From: Prorocentrum cordatum
Lineage: Eukaryota > Sar > Dinophyceae > Prorocentrales > Prorocentraceae
Assembly: GCA_963575745.1 (NCBI GenBank)
Contig: CAUYUJ010014269.1
Location: 1-64,000, forward strand
Direction of reading: 5' to 3'
Length of the DNA stretch: 64,000 bases
Part shown: piece by piece, positions 22,291 to 33,015 of the stretch
Layout of the letters: each line of letters begins with the position of its first letter
How positions within the stretch are numbered: position 1 is the first letter of the stretch
Notes under the pieces: generated by a model
Seen by the model: only the letters and a program-made list of their open reading frames with translations
What the model was told of the DNA's origin: nothing
Database searches by the model: none
Made by a program: the position numbers and the translations under genes

Positions 22291-22440
22291 GCATCCGTAG
22301 GAATCCGTAGGAATCCATAGGAATCCTTAGGAACTTAGGAATCCTCAGGAATCCGCCGGTATCCTTAGGAATCCGTCGGCATAGTTAAACATCCTCAGGA
22401 ATCCTTAGGAATCCTTAGGATTCTATTGGATCCTAAGGCC
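22288..22440. repeat. GGAATCCNTA ~10-bp minisatellite
   Basis: Head-to-tail copies of TAGGAATCCG / TAGGAATCCT, degenerating after 22400. A short CGACTG-type repeat follows to about 22485. Confidence 0.85.
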
Positions 22441-22557
22441 GTTGCCGCTGCGACTGTCAGTGCGAATGCGACTGCGACTGCGAGAACAGCAGAATTCTAC
22501 AACTGGAGTCTCACCTGAATCTTAAGGGGGATGCTTCCAGATATGCTTATACACATC

Positions 22558-22663
<106 letters not shown>

Positions 22664-22985
22664 CCAAAGCAACGCATCTCCCATATCACAACATTAAACT
22701 GGTACCGAATCCAACCGGGGTGCCCATGTTGACTTCCAGAATGACTGTGCACCCTTCAGAAGTTCATTTGATGTTTGCATCGTCTTCAAATTCTGTACAC
22801 AAGGAGTCCTGTTGTAGGTCGAAGTGGCTGGTTGTAATTGGTACCAATTGTTTTTTTGGGCCGGTTGAAAAGTGTCCCAGTCGTTCGTAATTTGTCCCAG
22901 TCGGTTGGGATTGGTCCCACATGCGGGGGGGACCCCTGGGCTCCGGAGGGAAGGGAAGGGGGATCTTCCACGGCAGAGAGGCGAC
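22664..22985. other. Unassigned low-repeat stretch beside the T-tract
   Basis: AT/GC-balanced sequence with a short internal repeat (GTCCCAGTCG / TTGGTCCCA at 22875-22920). If the T-tract is a poly(A) tail, this would be the 3' part of a retroposed minus-strand transcript, but no protein was recognised. Confidence 0.35.
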
Positions 22986-23925
22986 GGATCACGCTTTCTC
23001 TTTGTTTCACATATATATAGGTTTGTATACATATCTGTCGGTATGTAAAACGGTATATATATGTACTTGCATGTATGACTGGCTGTATACAGACATGCAA
23101 ATGTGCAAACATGCATGTATATATGTGTACTCACGTACTTGTGCATGTATGTATGCATACACACACTTATACATACGTATATACCTATGTATGCATGTAT
23201 GGACGCACCTGTGTATGTCATGCATGCATGCTTGCTTGCATGCATGCATGTCTGTATGCATTGTTTGTACGTATGTATGTATATGCATGTATGTATGTCT
23301 ATATGTATGTATGTATATATATATATATCTATATTGTTATGCGTATGCATGTATGTACGCATGCATCTATGTCTGCATACTTATATGTATGCATGCATGT
23401 ATGTATGCATGTATGTAGGCATGTATGTACGTATGCATGCATGTCTGTATGTATATATGCATGCATGTATGCCTGTAGTTAGTTATGTATGTATGTACGT
23501 ATGTATGTATGTATGTATGTATGTATGTATATGTATATGTTTATATGTATGTACGTACGTACGTATGTATGTATGTATGTATGCATGCATGTATGTATGT
23601 ATGTATGTCTGTATGTATGTATGCATGCATGCATGCATGCATGTATGTATGTATGCATGCATGCATGTATGTATGCATGTATGTTTACATGGCTGAATGT
23701 ACGGATGTATGGATGTATGTATGCATGCATGCATGTATGTACGCATGCGTGTATGTAGGTAGGTATGCATGCATGTATGTATGTATATATGTATGTAAAT
23801 GTGTCTGCATGTCTGCATACATGTATGCATGTACGTCTGTGCGTGTATATACATATATGTTTATGTATATGTATGTGTATATACACATATGTGTGCGTCT
23901 ATATATATATATATATATATACATC

Positions 23926-23952
<27 letters not shown>
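22986..23952. repeat. (ATGT)n / (GTAT)n microsatellite with TA tail
   Basis: Tetranucleotide ATGT/GTAT repeat with GCATGCAT variants, ending in TATATATA and CATACATACATA. All Met-Tyr-Val-Cys frames here are repeat artefacts. Confidence 0.97.
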
Positions 23953-23956
<4 letters not shown>

Positions 23957-24231
23957 CGGAGTCGGGCCCGGGGGCGGCCCGGGGCGGTGCCTGTAATCTC
24001 CATGGGGGGTGCAGGGCGCCCCCGGGAGCGTCCGAAGCGTCCCGGAGGGCCCCTGGGACCGCCAGGAACAGATCGAGACCGCCGAAAACGGCCTGCGAGC
24101 GCTCCAAGACGCGTATAGATAGCCTCAGGAATGGCCAAGAAGCCCCGAAGACGTTCCAAGAGAGCTCCATGAGGCCCCGAAGGCATCCCAAGAGGCCTCC
24201 CAAGAGAGCCGCGACAAGCCAAAATCGTTGA
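23953..24231. repeat. Dispersed ~275-bp repeat, copy 1
   Basis: Starts ATATCGGAGT directly at the end of the microsatellite and ends ACAAGCCAAAATCGTTGA. Copy 2 is at 49291-49559 with the same boundaries and roughly 90% identity by eye. The interior is rich in CCAAGA/GGCCCC motifs. Confidence 0.92.
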
Positions 24232-24343
24232 TTTTTATTGTTCCCAACCATCCTGTGGTGTTGGGTCTTCGTTTTGAGGAGACAGCGCCCCGCGTTCACT
24301 CCTTCCTTCCTTCCTCCCGCTGCCCCCTCCCTCGTCACCGCAC

Positions 24344-26800
24344 CCATTTCGGCACACCCCTCGCACGTTTCGTGGCCCCATAGGGAGCTCCACCGAAGGC
24401 CCCGGTGGCTGCGTTGGCATGGCGGCGCCGCACCGATTTCGGCGCACCCCTCACGCGCTTCGTGGCCCCATAGGGAGCTCCACCGAAGGCCCCATTGGCT
24501 GCGTTGACATGGCGGCGCCGCACCCATTTCGGCACACCCCTCACGCGTTTCGTGGCCCCATATCCACCGAAGGCCCCGGTGGCTGCGTTGGCATGGCGGC
24601 GCCGCACCCATCTCGGCACACCCCTCGCACGTTTCGTGGCCCCATAGGGAGCTCCACCGAAGGCCCCAGTGGCTGCGTTGGCATGGCGGCGCCGCGCCCA
24701 ATTTGGCACACCCCTCACACGTTTCGTGGCCCCATAGGGAGCTCCACCGAAGGCCCCAGTGGCTGCGTTCGCATGCCTCCCCACCACCCATTTCGGCACA
24801 CCCCACACACGTTTCGTGGCCCCATAAAAATGTAGAAGCTAGCAAGAGGGTAAAGGGGAGTATGAAAGTAGAATCAAATATTAATATGAAACATAATAAA
24901 ATAAATCAAATACGTCGATAGAACAAGAGTGATCTACCAAACCCAAAAAGAGATATAAGCAAGAAACAGTAGGGATTCCACCGAAGTGCCCATTGGCTGC
25001 GTTGGCATGGCGCGTCCGCCAAACCATTTCGGCACATCTCTCCGCACGTTTTCGTGCCCCATAGGGAGCTCCACCGAAGGCCCCAGTGGCTGCGTTGGCA
25101 TGGCGGCGCCGCACCCATTTCGGCACACCCCTCACACGTTTCGTGGCCCCATAGGGACCTCCACCGAAGGCCCCAGTGGCTGCGTTGGCATGGTGGCGCC
25201 GCGCCCATTGCGGCACACCCCTCACACGTTTCGTGGCCCCATAGGGAGCTCCACCGAAGGCCCCTGTGGCTGCGTTGGCATGGCGGCGTCGCACCCATGT
25301 CGGCACACCTTTCACACGTTTCGTGGCCCCATAGGGAGCTCCACCGAAGGCCCCAGTGGCTGCGTTGGCATGGCGGCGCCGCGCCCAATCGCAAAAGAAT
25401 TTGGCACATTACAAAACGAAATAAACCCCCCTCACACGCTGTCGTGGCCCATAGGGAAGCTCCACCGAAGGCCCCATTGGCTGCGTTCGCGTGCGGCGCC
25501 GCACCCAATTTCGGCACACCCCCAACGCGCTTCGTGGCAGGGGCAGCACTAGGGAGCCCCAAGGACGGCCCCAGTGGCTGCGTTGGCATGGCGGCGCCGC
25601 GCCCATTTCGGCACACCCCTCACACGTCTCGTGGCCCCATAGGGAGCTCCACTGAAGGCCTCAATGGCTGCGTTGGCATGGCGGCGCCGCATCCATTTCG
25701 GCGCACCCCTCACACGTTTCGTGGCCCCATAGGGAGCTCCACCGAAGACCCCAGTGGCTGCGTTGGCATGGCGGCGCCGCGCCCAGTTTGGCACACCCCT
25801 CACACGCTTCGTGGCCCCATAGGGAGCTCCACCGAATGCCCCAGTGGCTGCGTTCGCGTGGCGGCGCCGCGCCCATTTCGGCACACCCCTCACACGCTTC
25901 GTGGCCCCATAGGGAGCTCCACCGAAGGCCTCAATGGCTGCGTTGGCATGGCGGCGCCGCACCCATTTCGGCACACCCCTCACACGTTTCGTGGTCCCAT
26001 AGGGAGCTCCACCGAAGGCCCCAGTGGCTGCGTTGACATGGCGGCGCCGCACTGATTTCGGCGCACCCCTCACACGCTTCGTGGCCCCATAGGGAGCTCC
26101 ACCGAAGGCCCCAGTGGCTGCGTTGGCATGGCGGCGCCGCGCCCATGTCGGCACACCCCTCGCACGCTTCGTGGCAGCATAGGGAGCTCCACCGACGGCC
26201 CCAGTTGCTGCGTTCGCATGGCGGCGCCGCACCCATTTCGGCACACCCCTCACACGTTTCGTGGCCCCATAGGGAGCTCCACCGAAGGCCCCAGTGGCTG
26301 CGTTGGCACGCCATGGACGGCGGCGCCGCACCCTGTCGGGGCACAGAAATGACAATGAAGCAAAGCAACACAAAAACAAGAAAAAAACACCTACACCAAT
26401 AAACACGTTTCGTGGCCCCATAGGGAGCTCCAGCGAAGGCCCCAGTGGCTGCGCTCCCATGCGCCCGCCGCACAGATTTCGGCACACCCCTCAGACGTTT
26501 CGTGGCCCCATAGGGAGCTCCACCGAAGGCCCCAGTGGCTGCGCTCCCATGCGCCCACCGCACCCATGTCTGCACACCCCTCACACGTTTCGTGGCCCCA
26601 TAGGGAGCTCCACCGAAGGCCTCAGTGGCTGCGTTCGCATGGCGGCGCCGCACCCATTTCGGCACACCCCTCACACGTTTCGTGGCCCCATAGGGAGCTC
26701 CACCGAAGGCCCCAGTGCTACCGCCCTCATGCGTCCCGCACGCCCAGGACAGCGTTTCGTGGCACGCCTTTCGTGGCCCCATAAGGAGCCCCACCGAAAG
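24344..26800. repeat. 90-bp satellite (30-codon periodicity)
   Basis: About 25 units of TTTCGTGGCCCCATAGGGAG, CTCCACCGAAGGCCCCAGTG, GCTGCGTTGGCATGGCGGCG, CCGCACCCATTTCGGCACAC, CCCTCACACG. The core CGTGGCCCCA at 24371, 24461 and 24551 gives a period of 90; one unit is 84. Because 90 is a multiple of three, frames of up to 333 codons on the plus strand and over 290 on the minus strand stay open and repeat every 30 residues. No known domain is formed. Confidence 0.95.
24831..24975. other. AT-rich insertion inside the 90-bp satellite
   Basis: About 145 bp of AT-rich sequence interrupts a unit after GTGGCCCCATA. Smaller A-rich interruptions lie at 25388-25430 and 26343-26404. All three differ in sequence. 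Confidence 0.8.
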
Positions 26801-26837
26801 CGGCACCCACAAAGCGTTATTCACAATTGCGTATGGC

Positions 26838-27276
26838 TGGGTCCTTCGCCAGGATAATTGAATGTAAGTTTAGGCCCTTCTGGGGCCGTCCTGGGGCCCT
26901 CTTGGGCGTCCTGGGAACCCGGAAATCATGCCCCCGAGAAAAAAATCTGGGAACATGATTTCGAACGAGGCCCTCTTGGGCCTCCCGGAGGCCGTCTTGG
27001 GGGCCTCCTGGGCCGGCTTTGGGGCCTTTGGGGCCGTCTTGGGCTGTCTTGGGGCTCCTCGGGGGCCACTCTGTGGACGAAGCAGGCGAGTATGCTGAAA
27101 TTGTACGTTTTACATCAGGAATGGGTAAAGTTTTGCCTCTTGAAGGCCCTCTTGGGGCCCTCTTCGGCCATCTTCAAGCCACCTCGGGCCCTCTTGAGGC
27201 GCTCTTGGACGTCTTGGGGCCCTCGGGGGCCTCGATGGGGCTGTCTTGTGTGCCTCTTGGGCTGTCACGCGGGCAG
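26838..27276. repeat. CTTGGGGCC-type degenerate repeat
   Basis: Loose tandem of GGCCGTCTTGGGG / GGCCCTCTTGGG. The inverse complement resembles the CCCCAAGA-rich DNA at 49.6-49.9 kb. It contains one degenerate copy (26926-26960) of the ATCATGTTCCC hairpin. Confidence 0.8.
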
Positions 27277-27405
27277 CGTCGCCGCCGTCGGCGTGGCCGT
27301 CGTCGTCGCCGTCGATCGTCAATCGGCGCCGTCGACTATTGTCATCGTCGTTTATCGGCGTCGTCGTCGGTCGTCGACCGTCGTCGATCGTCGTCGTCGT
27401 CGTCG

Positions 27406-27444
<39 letters not shown>

Positions 27445-27475
27445 ATCACCGTCGCCGGTCGTCGTCGCCGATCGT
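27277..27475. repeat. (GTC)n microsatellite
   Basis: GTC/CGT repeat with interruptions, translating to poly-Ser, poly-Val or poly-Arg (poly-Asp on the minus strand). Confidence 0.95.
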
Positions 27476-27479
27476 CGAT

Positions 27480-27602
27480 CGCCCTCGAACCTCCTCCTCC
27501 TCTCCCCCCCCCCTCCCCTCCACTCCTCCTCCCTGCCTCCTCCTCCTTCTCCTCTTCCTCCTCCTCCTCCTCCTCCTTCGCCCTCTCCGTCTCCTCCGCG
27601 CG
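27480..27602. repeat. (CTC)n pyrimidine microsatellite
   Basis: CTC/CCT tract with CCCC interruptions. Confidence 0.95.
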
Positions 27603-27928
27603 GAAGAAATCCAACGACATCTCACGCAAATCGACGAACTGTGGCCATCCGGGCCTTGTTGAAGGTCCTTTTAGGGCCCTTTTGGGGCCGTCCTGGGGCC
27701 CTCTTGGGGGCCCTAGAATACCGGGGATCATGTTCCCGGAGAGGCTTCTGGGAACATGATTTCGAACGAGGCCCTCTTGGGCCTTCCTGAGGCCGTCTTG
27801 GGGGCATCCTGGGCCGGCTTTGGGGCCTCTTGGGCCGTCTTTGGGGGGTTCCGTGAGCCTCGCAGGACGACCCGTTTGGGCCGTCGTGGGCCCTCTTGGG
27901 TTTCTTTTGGGCTGTCTTGGGGCTCGGG
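27603..27928. repeat. CTTGGGGCC repeat with hairpin, upstream of the LINE
   Basis: Second block of the CTTGGGGCC-type repeat. It carries a perfect inverted repeat ATCATGTTCCC (27727-27737) / GGGAACATGAT (27750-27760), a family also found at 50-52 kb. Confidence 0.85.
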
Positions 27929-27950
27929 GGCGTAGCCATTTTGGCTCAAG
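27929..27950 (+). other. Relict dinoflagellate spliced leader at LINE 5' end
   Basis: CGTAGCCATTTTGGCTCAAG (27931-27950) matches the last 20 bases of the 22-nt DinoSL. The base at 27930 is G where the leader has C. It is followed by CC, not the GT donor of a leader RNA gene, so it is read as a leader captured in a reverse-transcribed mRNA. Confidence 0.88.
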
Positions 27951-28187
27951 CCGTTGCCCGGCCGTGCCCTCCTTCCTCTCCCACTTTGCCCCTTCGCCTT
28001 CTTGCCCCTCCCCCTCGCCGCGCCATCGCCTGGGCTCCTGCTGGAGCGGGCGCGCTGGCAGGCGGCGGCCGCGGCACTGGAGGTAGCTTTTGGATTCTGG
28101 ACGGGGTGGCGACCCCCGACCGTATCCTTGCATCCTTGCCTCTGCCTTTCCTGATCCTGGCCCCCTGGAGGCTCCGAGCGAATCGGG

Positions 28188-29243
28188 GTGGCATGGCAGA
28201 AAGTCGAAAGGCGCCGCCAGGGCCGCAAGGCAGGCGACGCCGAACTGGCCGCGGACCTGCTGCGCAGCCTCTTCGGGGGAGGCGGCCGGCGCGGTGCGAG
28301 GCGGCAGCCGGGCCCTCCGCCTCGGCGCGCCGAGTGGCGCTGCGGCTGCGGCTCCATGAACTGGGCGGAACGCGCGCGTTGTCGCAAGTGCGATGCCGCC
28401 CGGAGCGGCGCGCCAGCGGCCTGCCCGCCGCCCGCGCCAGCCGCCGCTGGCGAAGCCGCGCCCGCGGCTTGGCCAGACCTGCCTGGCGTCCGGCCGCCGC
28501 GGCCAGGGGCCCAAGCCGACGCTCTTCGCAAGGCCACGGCGGTCGCTCGCAGGGCTGGCGCGCCGAAGGCTGCCTTGGAGGCGCTGGAGCAAGAGGAAGC
28601 CGCCGTCCGCGCGCGCCAGGCGCAGCAGCGCTCTGGCAACCGCCTGGAGGGGCTCCGGGCGGCAGCGCGGAAAGCCGCAGTTGCGGCGACGGCCGCGGAC
28701 GAGGCGCTGGCGGCCGCGACGCGCCGGGCGGAGGCCGCCCACGCCGCGGCGGCGGCTGCCGAGGCAGCGGCCCGCGAGGAGGAGGCTGCCCAGACGGCGG
28801 CTGCCGAGGCAGCGGCCCGCGGCGCAAACGAGGCAGCGCCCGCGCGGGACGCTGGGGCGGAGCAGCTGCTGCTCGCCACGCGCGAACTCTTGGGCCGCCT
28901 GGGGCTCCGCGCGCGCGGGCCCGCCGGGGCGCAGGCTTGGGGCGGCGCTCCCCCGCGGCCGCTGCTGGCGGCGATGGCCGCGGCGCACGCCGCCCAGCAA
29001 GCAGCGGGGCCCGGGCCGGCGCCGCCCGACGACGCGAGGCTGGCGGGCGCCGACGCGGACGCAGAGCTCGACGAGGCTTCCGAGGAGGAGGAAGCCCTGG
29101 AGCAGCTCGAGGAAGCAAACGCCGACGACGCCCTCCTCGCCGCCGCTCGCCGCTTGCGCGGCGCTCGCCGGGGGGCCGCCGGAGGGGCCGCCGCCCCACC
29201 TCCTGGGCAGCCGCGCCGCCGCAGCCGCGCGCCGGGCCGCTGA
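28188..29243 (+). pseudogene. LINE N-terminal protein: zinc finger and Ala/Glu-rich coil
   Basis: A 351-codon frame. Residues 50-68 read WRCGCG...N...CRKC (W50, C52, C54, N58, C65, C68), a RanBP2-type zinc finger except that the first two Cys are one residue apart rather than two to four. Such fingers bind RNA or ubiquitin and are common in dinoflagellate retroelement proteins. Residues ~115-230 are Ala/Glu/Arg-rich with long helical potential, and ~290-315 are strongly acidic. Translation probably starts at ATG 28194 or 28188. The frame continues coherently only to about 29190, where the sequence in the +2 frame takes over next to a G-run, so an indel is likely. The true product would be a nucleic-acid-binding chaperone or the N-terminus of one long polyprotein. 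Confidence 0.6.
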
Positions 29244-30297
29244 GGCGACGCTGCGGCTACGCCTGCCTGCGGGTCGGCGAGGCCAGCAACCCTGGGCCGC
29301 CTGGGGGGGCGCCGCTGCTCTGCCCAGGCTGCCGGGGCCCGCTCCGCGCTGCGCGAACCTTGCCTGGAGAGACTTGCGCTGCCTGCTTCGGGGGGGCTGG
29401 GCCTGGCGGCTGGCTCCACCACTGCGAAAGCTGCGAGGCGCTCCCCGGCCGCACCTGCGCCGCCGCCGCCGCCCCGCCCCCTGCTGGAGAAGGGGCGCCC
29501 GCTGCCGCAGGCGCCGCGCCCGCCGCCGCCCTGGCGCCGCCCGCCGCGCCCGCGGCCGCCGCGCCCGCAGCCGCTGCGCCCGCGGCCGCCGCGGCGCCCG
29601 CTGCCGCAGCATTCCCGCTCCGCGACTTGGCCGACCCCTGCTGGGCGGGCTTGGACCAGATTGACCTGCTGGAGGAGCTCGCGGAAGACGCCCCCACGCT
29701 CCGCTACGTGCCGGGGGGGGCGCGCACCGCGGCAGCCCAGGCCACGGAAGAGGTCTGCAAGGCCGTCCTCGGTGCTGCGGCCGGCAGCCAGCGGGAGGAC
29801 AGAGCTTGGAAGCTCCTGCCCCTGCGGGAGAGGCTTCTTTTCGCTGCGCCGCTCCGGGTGCGCGGGGGGCGCTCGCGGCGGACGGCCGCGGAGACGCTGG
29901 GCCGCGCCCGGCATGTGCGAGAGCGCTGCGCGACCTTGCAGCGGGGCGGCTGGGAGGAACTGCTGGCGGAAGCTCGCAGGACGGGCCGGGCACTGGCGAG
30001 AGCCCGACGCGAAGGGCGCTGCCCAGACCACGACGCCAGCACCCTGGCCGACGAGGCGCTGCGGAAGGCGCTTGCCGAGGAGTGCTCCCGAGCAGCGGCG
30101 CTGCTGAGCAGCCCGGGGCTCGCTCCGCTGACGCCAGAGACCGGGCAGCAGCTCCAGGGCCTCTTACAGCCGAGGGGCGCCCCCGCCCTGGCGCCGCCGC
30201 CAGCCCGAAAGCTCGACGACGCGCCCCTTTCCTACGGGCGGCTGAAGAAGGTCCTTCCGGGCGAGCCCCAAGGGGAGCGGGGCCGCTGTCGGCGGCG
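29200..30297 (+). pseudogene. LINE middle region: NPGP motif and Cys-rich segment
   Basis: Read in the frame that ends at 30331. It opens with GYACLRVGEASNPGP (the GEASNPGP codons are 29276-29299), a motif I associate with dinoflagellate retroelement proteins. A Cys-rich segment follows (CPGC, CAAC, HHCESC), probably zinc binding. After an Ala/Pro linker comes a helical region with LADPCWAGLDQIDLLEELAE and a stretch toward LKKVLPGEPQGE that precedes RT domains. The NPGP resembles the C-terminus of 2A ribosome-skipping peptides, but the upstream Asp and Glu of the 2A consensus are missing. The frame is lost near 30290, just before the RT core. Confidence 0.6.
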
Positions 30298-31766
30298 GCA
30301 GGTTCGAGCACTGGCGGGTGGTCCTCTCTGATTCTGGGGCGCTGGGGGCCTTCTGCGGCGTCTGCGACCGCCTGGCTGCGGGGCGAGTCCCCGAGAGCGC
30401 CGCCGCTGCCCTGGCTACCTCCAAGCTCGCGCCGCTGCGGAAGGGCGAGCGCGGCGTTCGGCCCATCGCGGCGCCGAACATCCCGCGGCGCTTGGTGGGC
30501 CGCGCACTGGCAACCGAGCGACGGGACCGCTTGCAGGGCGCGCTCGGCAGACAGCAGTTCGCCATCGGCGCGGCCGCGGGGACTGAACTGCTGGCGCACT
30601 CAGTGTGCGCTCTGCTGGAAAACGCGCCACACCTGGTGGTTACTGCCTTGGGCGCGAAGAACGCTTTCTGCACCGCGCGCCGGGCCGCTTGCCTGCAGCA
30701 GCTGGAGGAGGTGGATCCCTCCCTCCTCCCCTTCGCAGAGCTCTTCTGCAGGCGCCGCTCGCAGTACTTCTTCTGGGACAGCAAGGGGGCCTGCCACCGA
30801 CTGCGCGCCGCTGACGGCGTGGACCAAGGGGACCCGCTCGCGCCCCTCCTCTTTGCCTGCGGCCTGCGCCCCTACTTGCGCGCGCTCGAGGAGGACCTGC
30901 GCCGCCGGGCTGAGGCGCGCGGGCTTCCGCCGGGCGAAGTTCACGTGTTCGCCTACCTGGACGACCTAGTGGTCCTCGTGCCGCCAGAGCTCGCTGCGGA
31001 GGTGCTGCCAGCGGCGCAGGCCGCGCTTGCCCCGCTCGGACTGGAGCTGCAGCCAGGCAAAACGCAGGCTTGGTCACCCCGCGACCCTTGCCCCCCTGGC
31101 CTGGAGGCGCACTGGCAAGAGAGAGGCTTAACGCTGGTTGGAGCCGCGCTCTCCGAGCAGCCGCAGCCGCGGGAGCTGCCGCGCCCGGGCGAGGGGCGCC
31201 GGGCAGACCTGGGCGCAGCCGACAACGCCACGGAGAGCGCCGAGGACGCCGCGACACGACCCGCTGGGCTGCTCTCGAAGGTGGCCGAGCTGCCCTCGCT
31301 GGCCTCCCCGCACCTGCCCGCGGTGCAGACGGCGGCCCTGCCCTTGCGGCACTGCGGGACCGGCAAACTGACGCACGCGCTTCGCGCGACGCCTCCCGAA
31401 CAGGCGCGCCTGGCGGCGGCGGCCTACGACGCTGCCCTCCTGGCCGCCTACGAAGAGCTCGGGCACCTGGACCCGCTCGCGCCACAACAGAAGCAACGCT
31501 GCCAGCTCCCGCTGCGCTTGGGCGGCCGCGGCCTTCGCAGCCAGGAGGAGCTGGCCCCGGCGGCCTGGGCGGCCTCCCTGGACGACCTGGACACGAGCCC
31601 GCTGCCGCTCGCCGCTGCTTGCCGGAGCAGCCTTGCCGGGCTCGCGGCGCTGCCGCCGCCGCCGCCTCGCTGGGGCGCCAGCCCTGACAGGCTGCCCACT
31701 TGGGCCGAGCTCGCCACCGAGCCTCAGAAGAAGCTCCAGAGGACGCGCACTGCGAGGGTTGACCAA
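30294..31766 (+). pseudogene. LINE reverse transcriptase domain
   Basis: RT motifs appear in order in the frame listed from 30318: KLAPLRKGERGVRPIAAP (residues 37-54, fingers), GAKNAF at 112-117 (motif A), QGDPLAPLLFA at 170-180 (motif B), FAYLDDL at 211-217 (motif C, both catalytic Asp present), and GLELQPGKT (motif D). Motif A normally begins with the first metal-binding Asp; here codon 30651-30653 is GGC (Gly), one A-to-G change from GAC. Without it the enzyme should be inactive. A thumb region with repeated LGGRGL-type motifs follows. Near 31765, at an A6 run, the meaningful frame moves by one. The RT would prime on nicked target DNA and copy the element RNA. Confidence 0.85.
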
Positions 31767-32691
31767 AAAACTTACACCTCCTTGCTGGGCTCTGGACTCG
31801 GATGGGGACTGGGCGCTGCTTCGCTCCTGCGGCGGCCCGCGCTCCGCGGCCTGGCAGACGGCCTCGCCAGGCGAGCCCCGCCAGCGCTTGGAAGACGCCG
31901 CCTACCGCTCAGCGACGCGCTGCCTGCTAGGCCAGGACGCGGCCCCGCCGGGCGCCACCTGCTCAAACTGCACCCGCACAGGGGGGCGGGCTGGCCGGCG
32001 CTGCGGCGAACCGCTCTGCGCCAAGGGCCGCCACGCCTGGCGGTGCCCGCGCGGAGGGGGCCTCAAGGCACGCAGCGGCGACTTGGAAGCGGCTTGGGCG
32101 CACATCCATGCCGGGTGCGGCTACCAGGTGGCTCGCCAGACGCCAGTGCCCGCCTGGGACCGCTGGCGCTGGCACTGCAGCAGCTGCGCGGCGAGCGGCG
32201 CGGCGGCGACCCGGCCGGCAGCGGGCGCGGCTTGCTCCTGCAGCGCCCCGCTCGCAGCCCGGCGCGAGGAAGCCATCCTCGGCCTGGAGATTCAGCGGGC
32301 TGACTGCCCCCGAGTCTTCCTGGGCGTCACCGTGCGGTACGCCGTGCCAGGCGGCGCCGTCAACAGGGGCGCCGAGGCGGACAAACACGCTCGGTACCCT
32401 GCCGGGCGAGCGCTCTGGCGGATGGTGCCACTCGCCCTCGAAACGGGCGGGCGCCGCGGCCCAGCCGCCCTGCGCCACCTGCGCCTGCTGGCGAGGGACC
32501 AGGCGCAACTGCTCGCAGGGCGCGACCCCGCTGCCGCCGCTGCCGCGGCCGGCGCCCTCGCGCGCCGCTGGGGCGCGGAACTGGCTGTGGCCCTGCAGGC
32601 GGCCACCGCGCGCCAGCTGCGCACAGCGCTGGGGGCGGAGGCGGCGCGGCCGCGCGCCCGCGCGGCACTGGCTGCCGAGCTCGCTGCCTGA
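31767..32691 (+). pseudogene. LINE C-terminus: zinc knuckle and endonuclease-like domain
   Basis: In the frame of the ORF listed from 31633, residues ~55-100 (SCGGPRSAAWQ...RLEDAAYRSATRCLLG) continue the post-RT region. Residues 110-138 give C-x2-C ... H-x3-C (CSNC, CGEPLC, GRHAWRC), a zinc knuckle typical of R2-like elements. Then RADCPRVFLGVTV (222-234) and a later EADKHARY align with the RPD...DVTV...K pattern of the PD-(D/E)XK restriction-like endonuclease. The Asp expected before VTV is Gly (codon 32323-32325, GGC). A closing block LWRMVPLALETGGRRGPAAL matches the conserved tail of these proteins, and the stop is at 32689. The fold is assigned from motif order only. Confidence 0.7.
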
Positions 32692-32854
32692 GCTGGAGGA
32701 CCTGGGTGACTATCCGGCCGGGGGCCGGGCCTAGCCGCTAGGCCTGGCGTCCGGCCTGGAGGTGTATCGCCGTGGAGCACCACCGGTTCGTCGCGCCGCT
32801 CGTCGGCGACAGAGCGGGCGCAAGCGCGGCCGCGACCGTGCCTCGCCGCTCGCA
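32692..32854 (+). other. LINE 3' UTR
   Basis: Short GC-rich stretch between the stop codon and the purine microsatellite. It contains CCGGCCGGGGGCCGGGCCTAG. No poly(A) is present; the following purine repeat may act as the tail. Confidence 0.4.
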
Positions 32855-32981
32855 GGAGGAGGGCGAGGGGGGGGGAGGGGGGTGGAGAGAGAAGGGGGAC
32901 GGGGGGGGAGGAGGACAGAGGGATGATGATGATGCTGATGATGATGTTGATGCTGATGCTGATGATGTTGATGATGATGAC

Positions 32982-33015
<34 letters not shown>

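Larger units (their letters stand above)
27929..32850 (+). mobile_element. Non-LTR retrotransposon with RT and restriction-like endonuclease
   Basis: Order: leader relic, 5' UTR of about 240 bp, a zinc-finger/coiled protein, a Cys-rich linker, reverse transcriptase, then a zinc-knuckle and endonuclease-like C-terminus. A short 3' UTR leads into a (GAG)n(GAT)n tract from 32855 that could be its 3' tail. The domain order with the endonuclease after the RT resembles R2/R4-type elements. The coding sequence changes frame at least three times (near 29190, 30290 and 31765) and two catalytic Asp are Gly, so this copy is dead as read. It may be full length, since the leader marks the true mRNA 5' end. 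Confidence 0.85.

Noticed and set aside
21443-22318. 291-codon minus-strand frame rich in Ala-Ser and Gln-Pro
   Set aside because: Translation of the GAGGCT minisatellite, joined to satellite sequence at its end.
23007-23886. Met/Cys/Tyr/Val or His/Thr/Ile-rich frames of 90-250 codons
   Set aside because: Pure products of the ATGT repeat; the same applies at 42.7, 44.0 and 48.9-49.3 kb.
26858-27790. 310-codon plus-strand frame
   Set aside because: Covers the CTTGGGGCC repeat, the GTC and the CTC microsatellites only.
27342-30599. 1085-codon open frame on the minus strand
   Set aside because: It lies opposite the LINE coding region and shows only Arg/Ala/Pro-rich sequence plus poly-Asp over the GTC repeat. 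GC-rich codon use on the plus strand keeps the antisense frame open.
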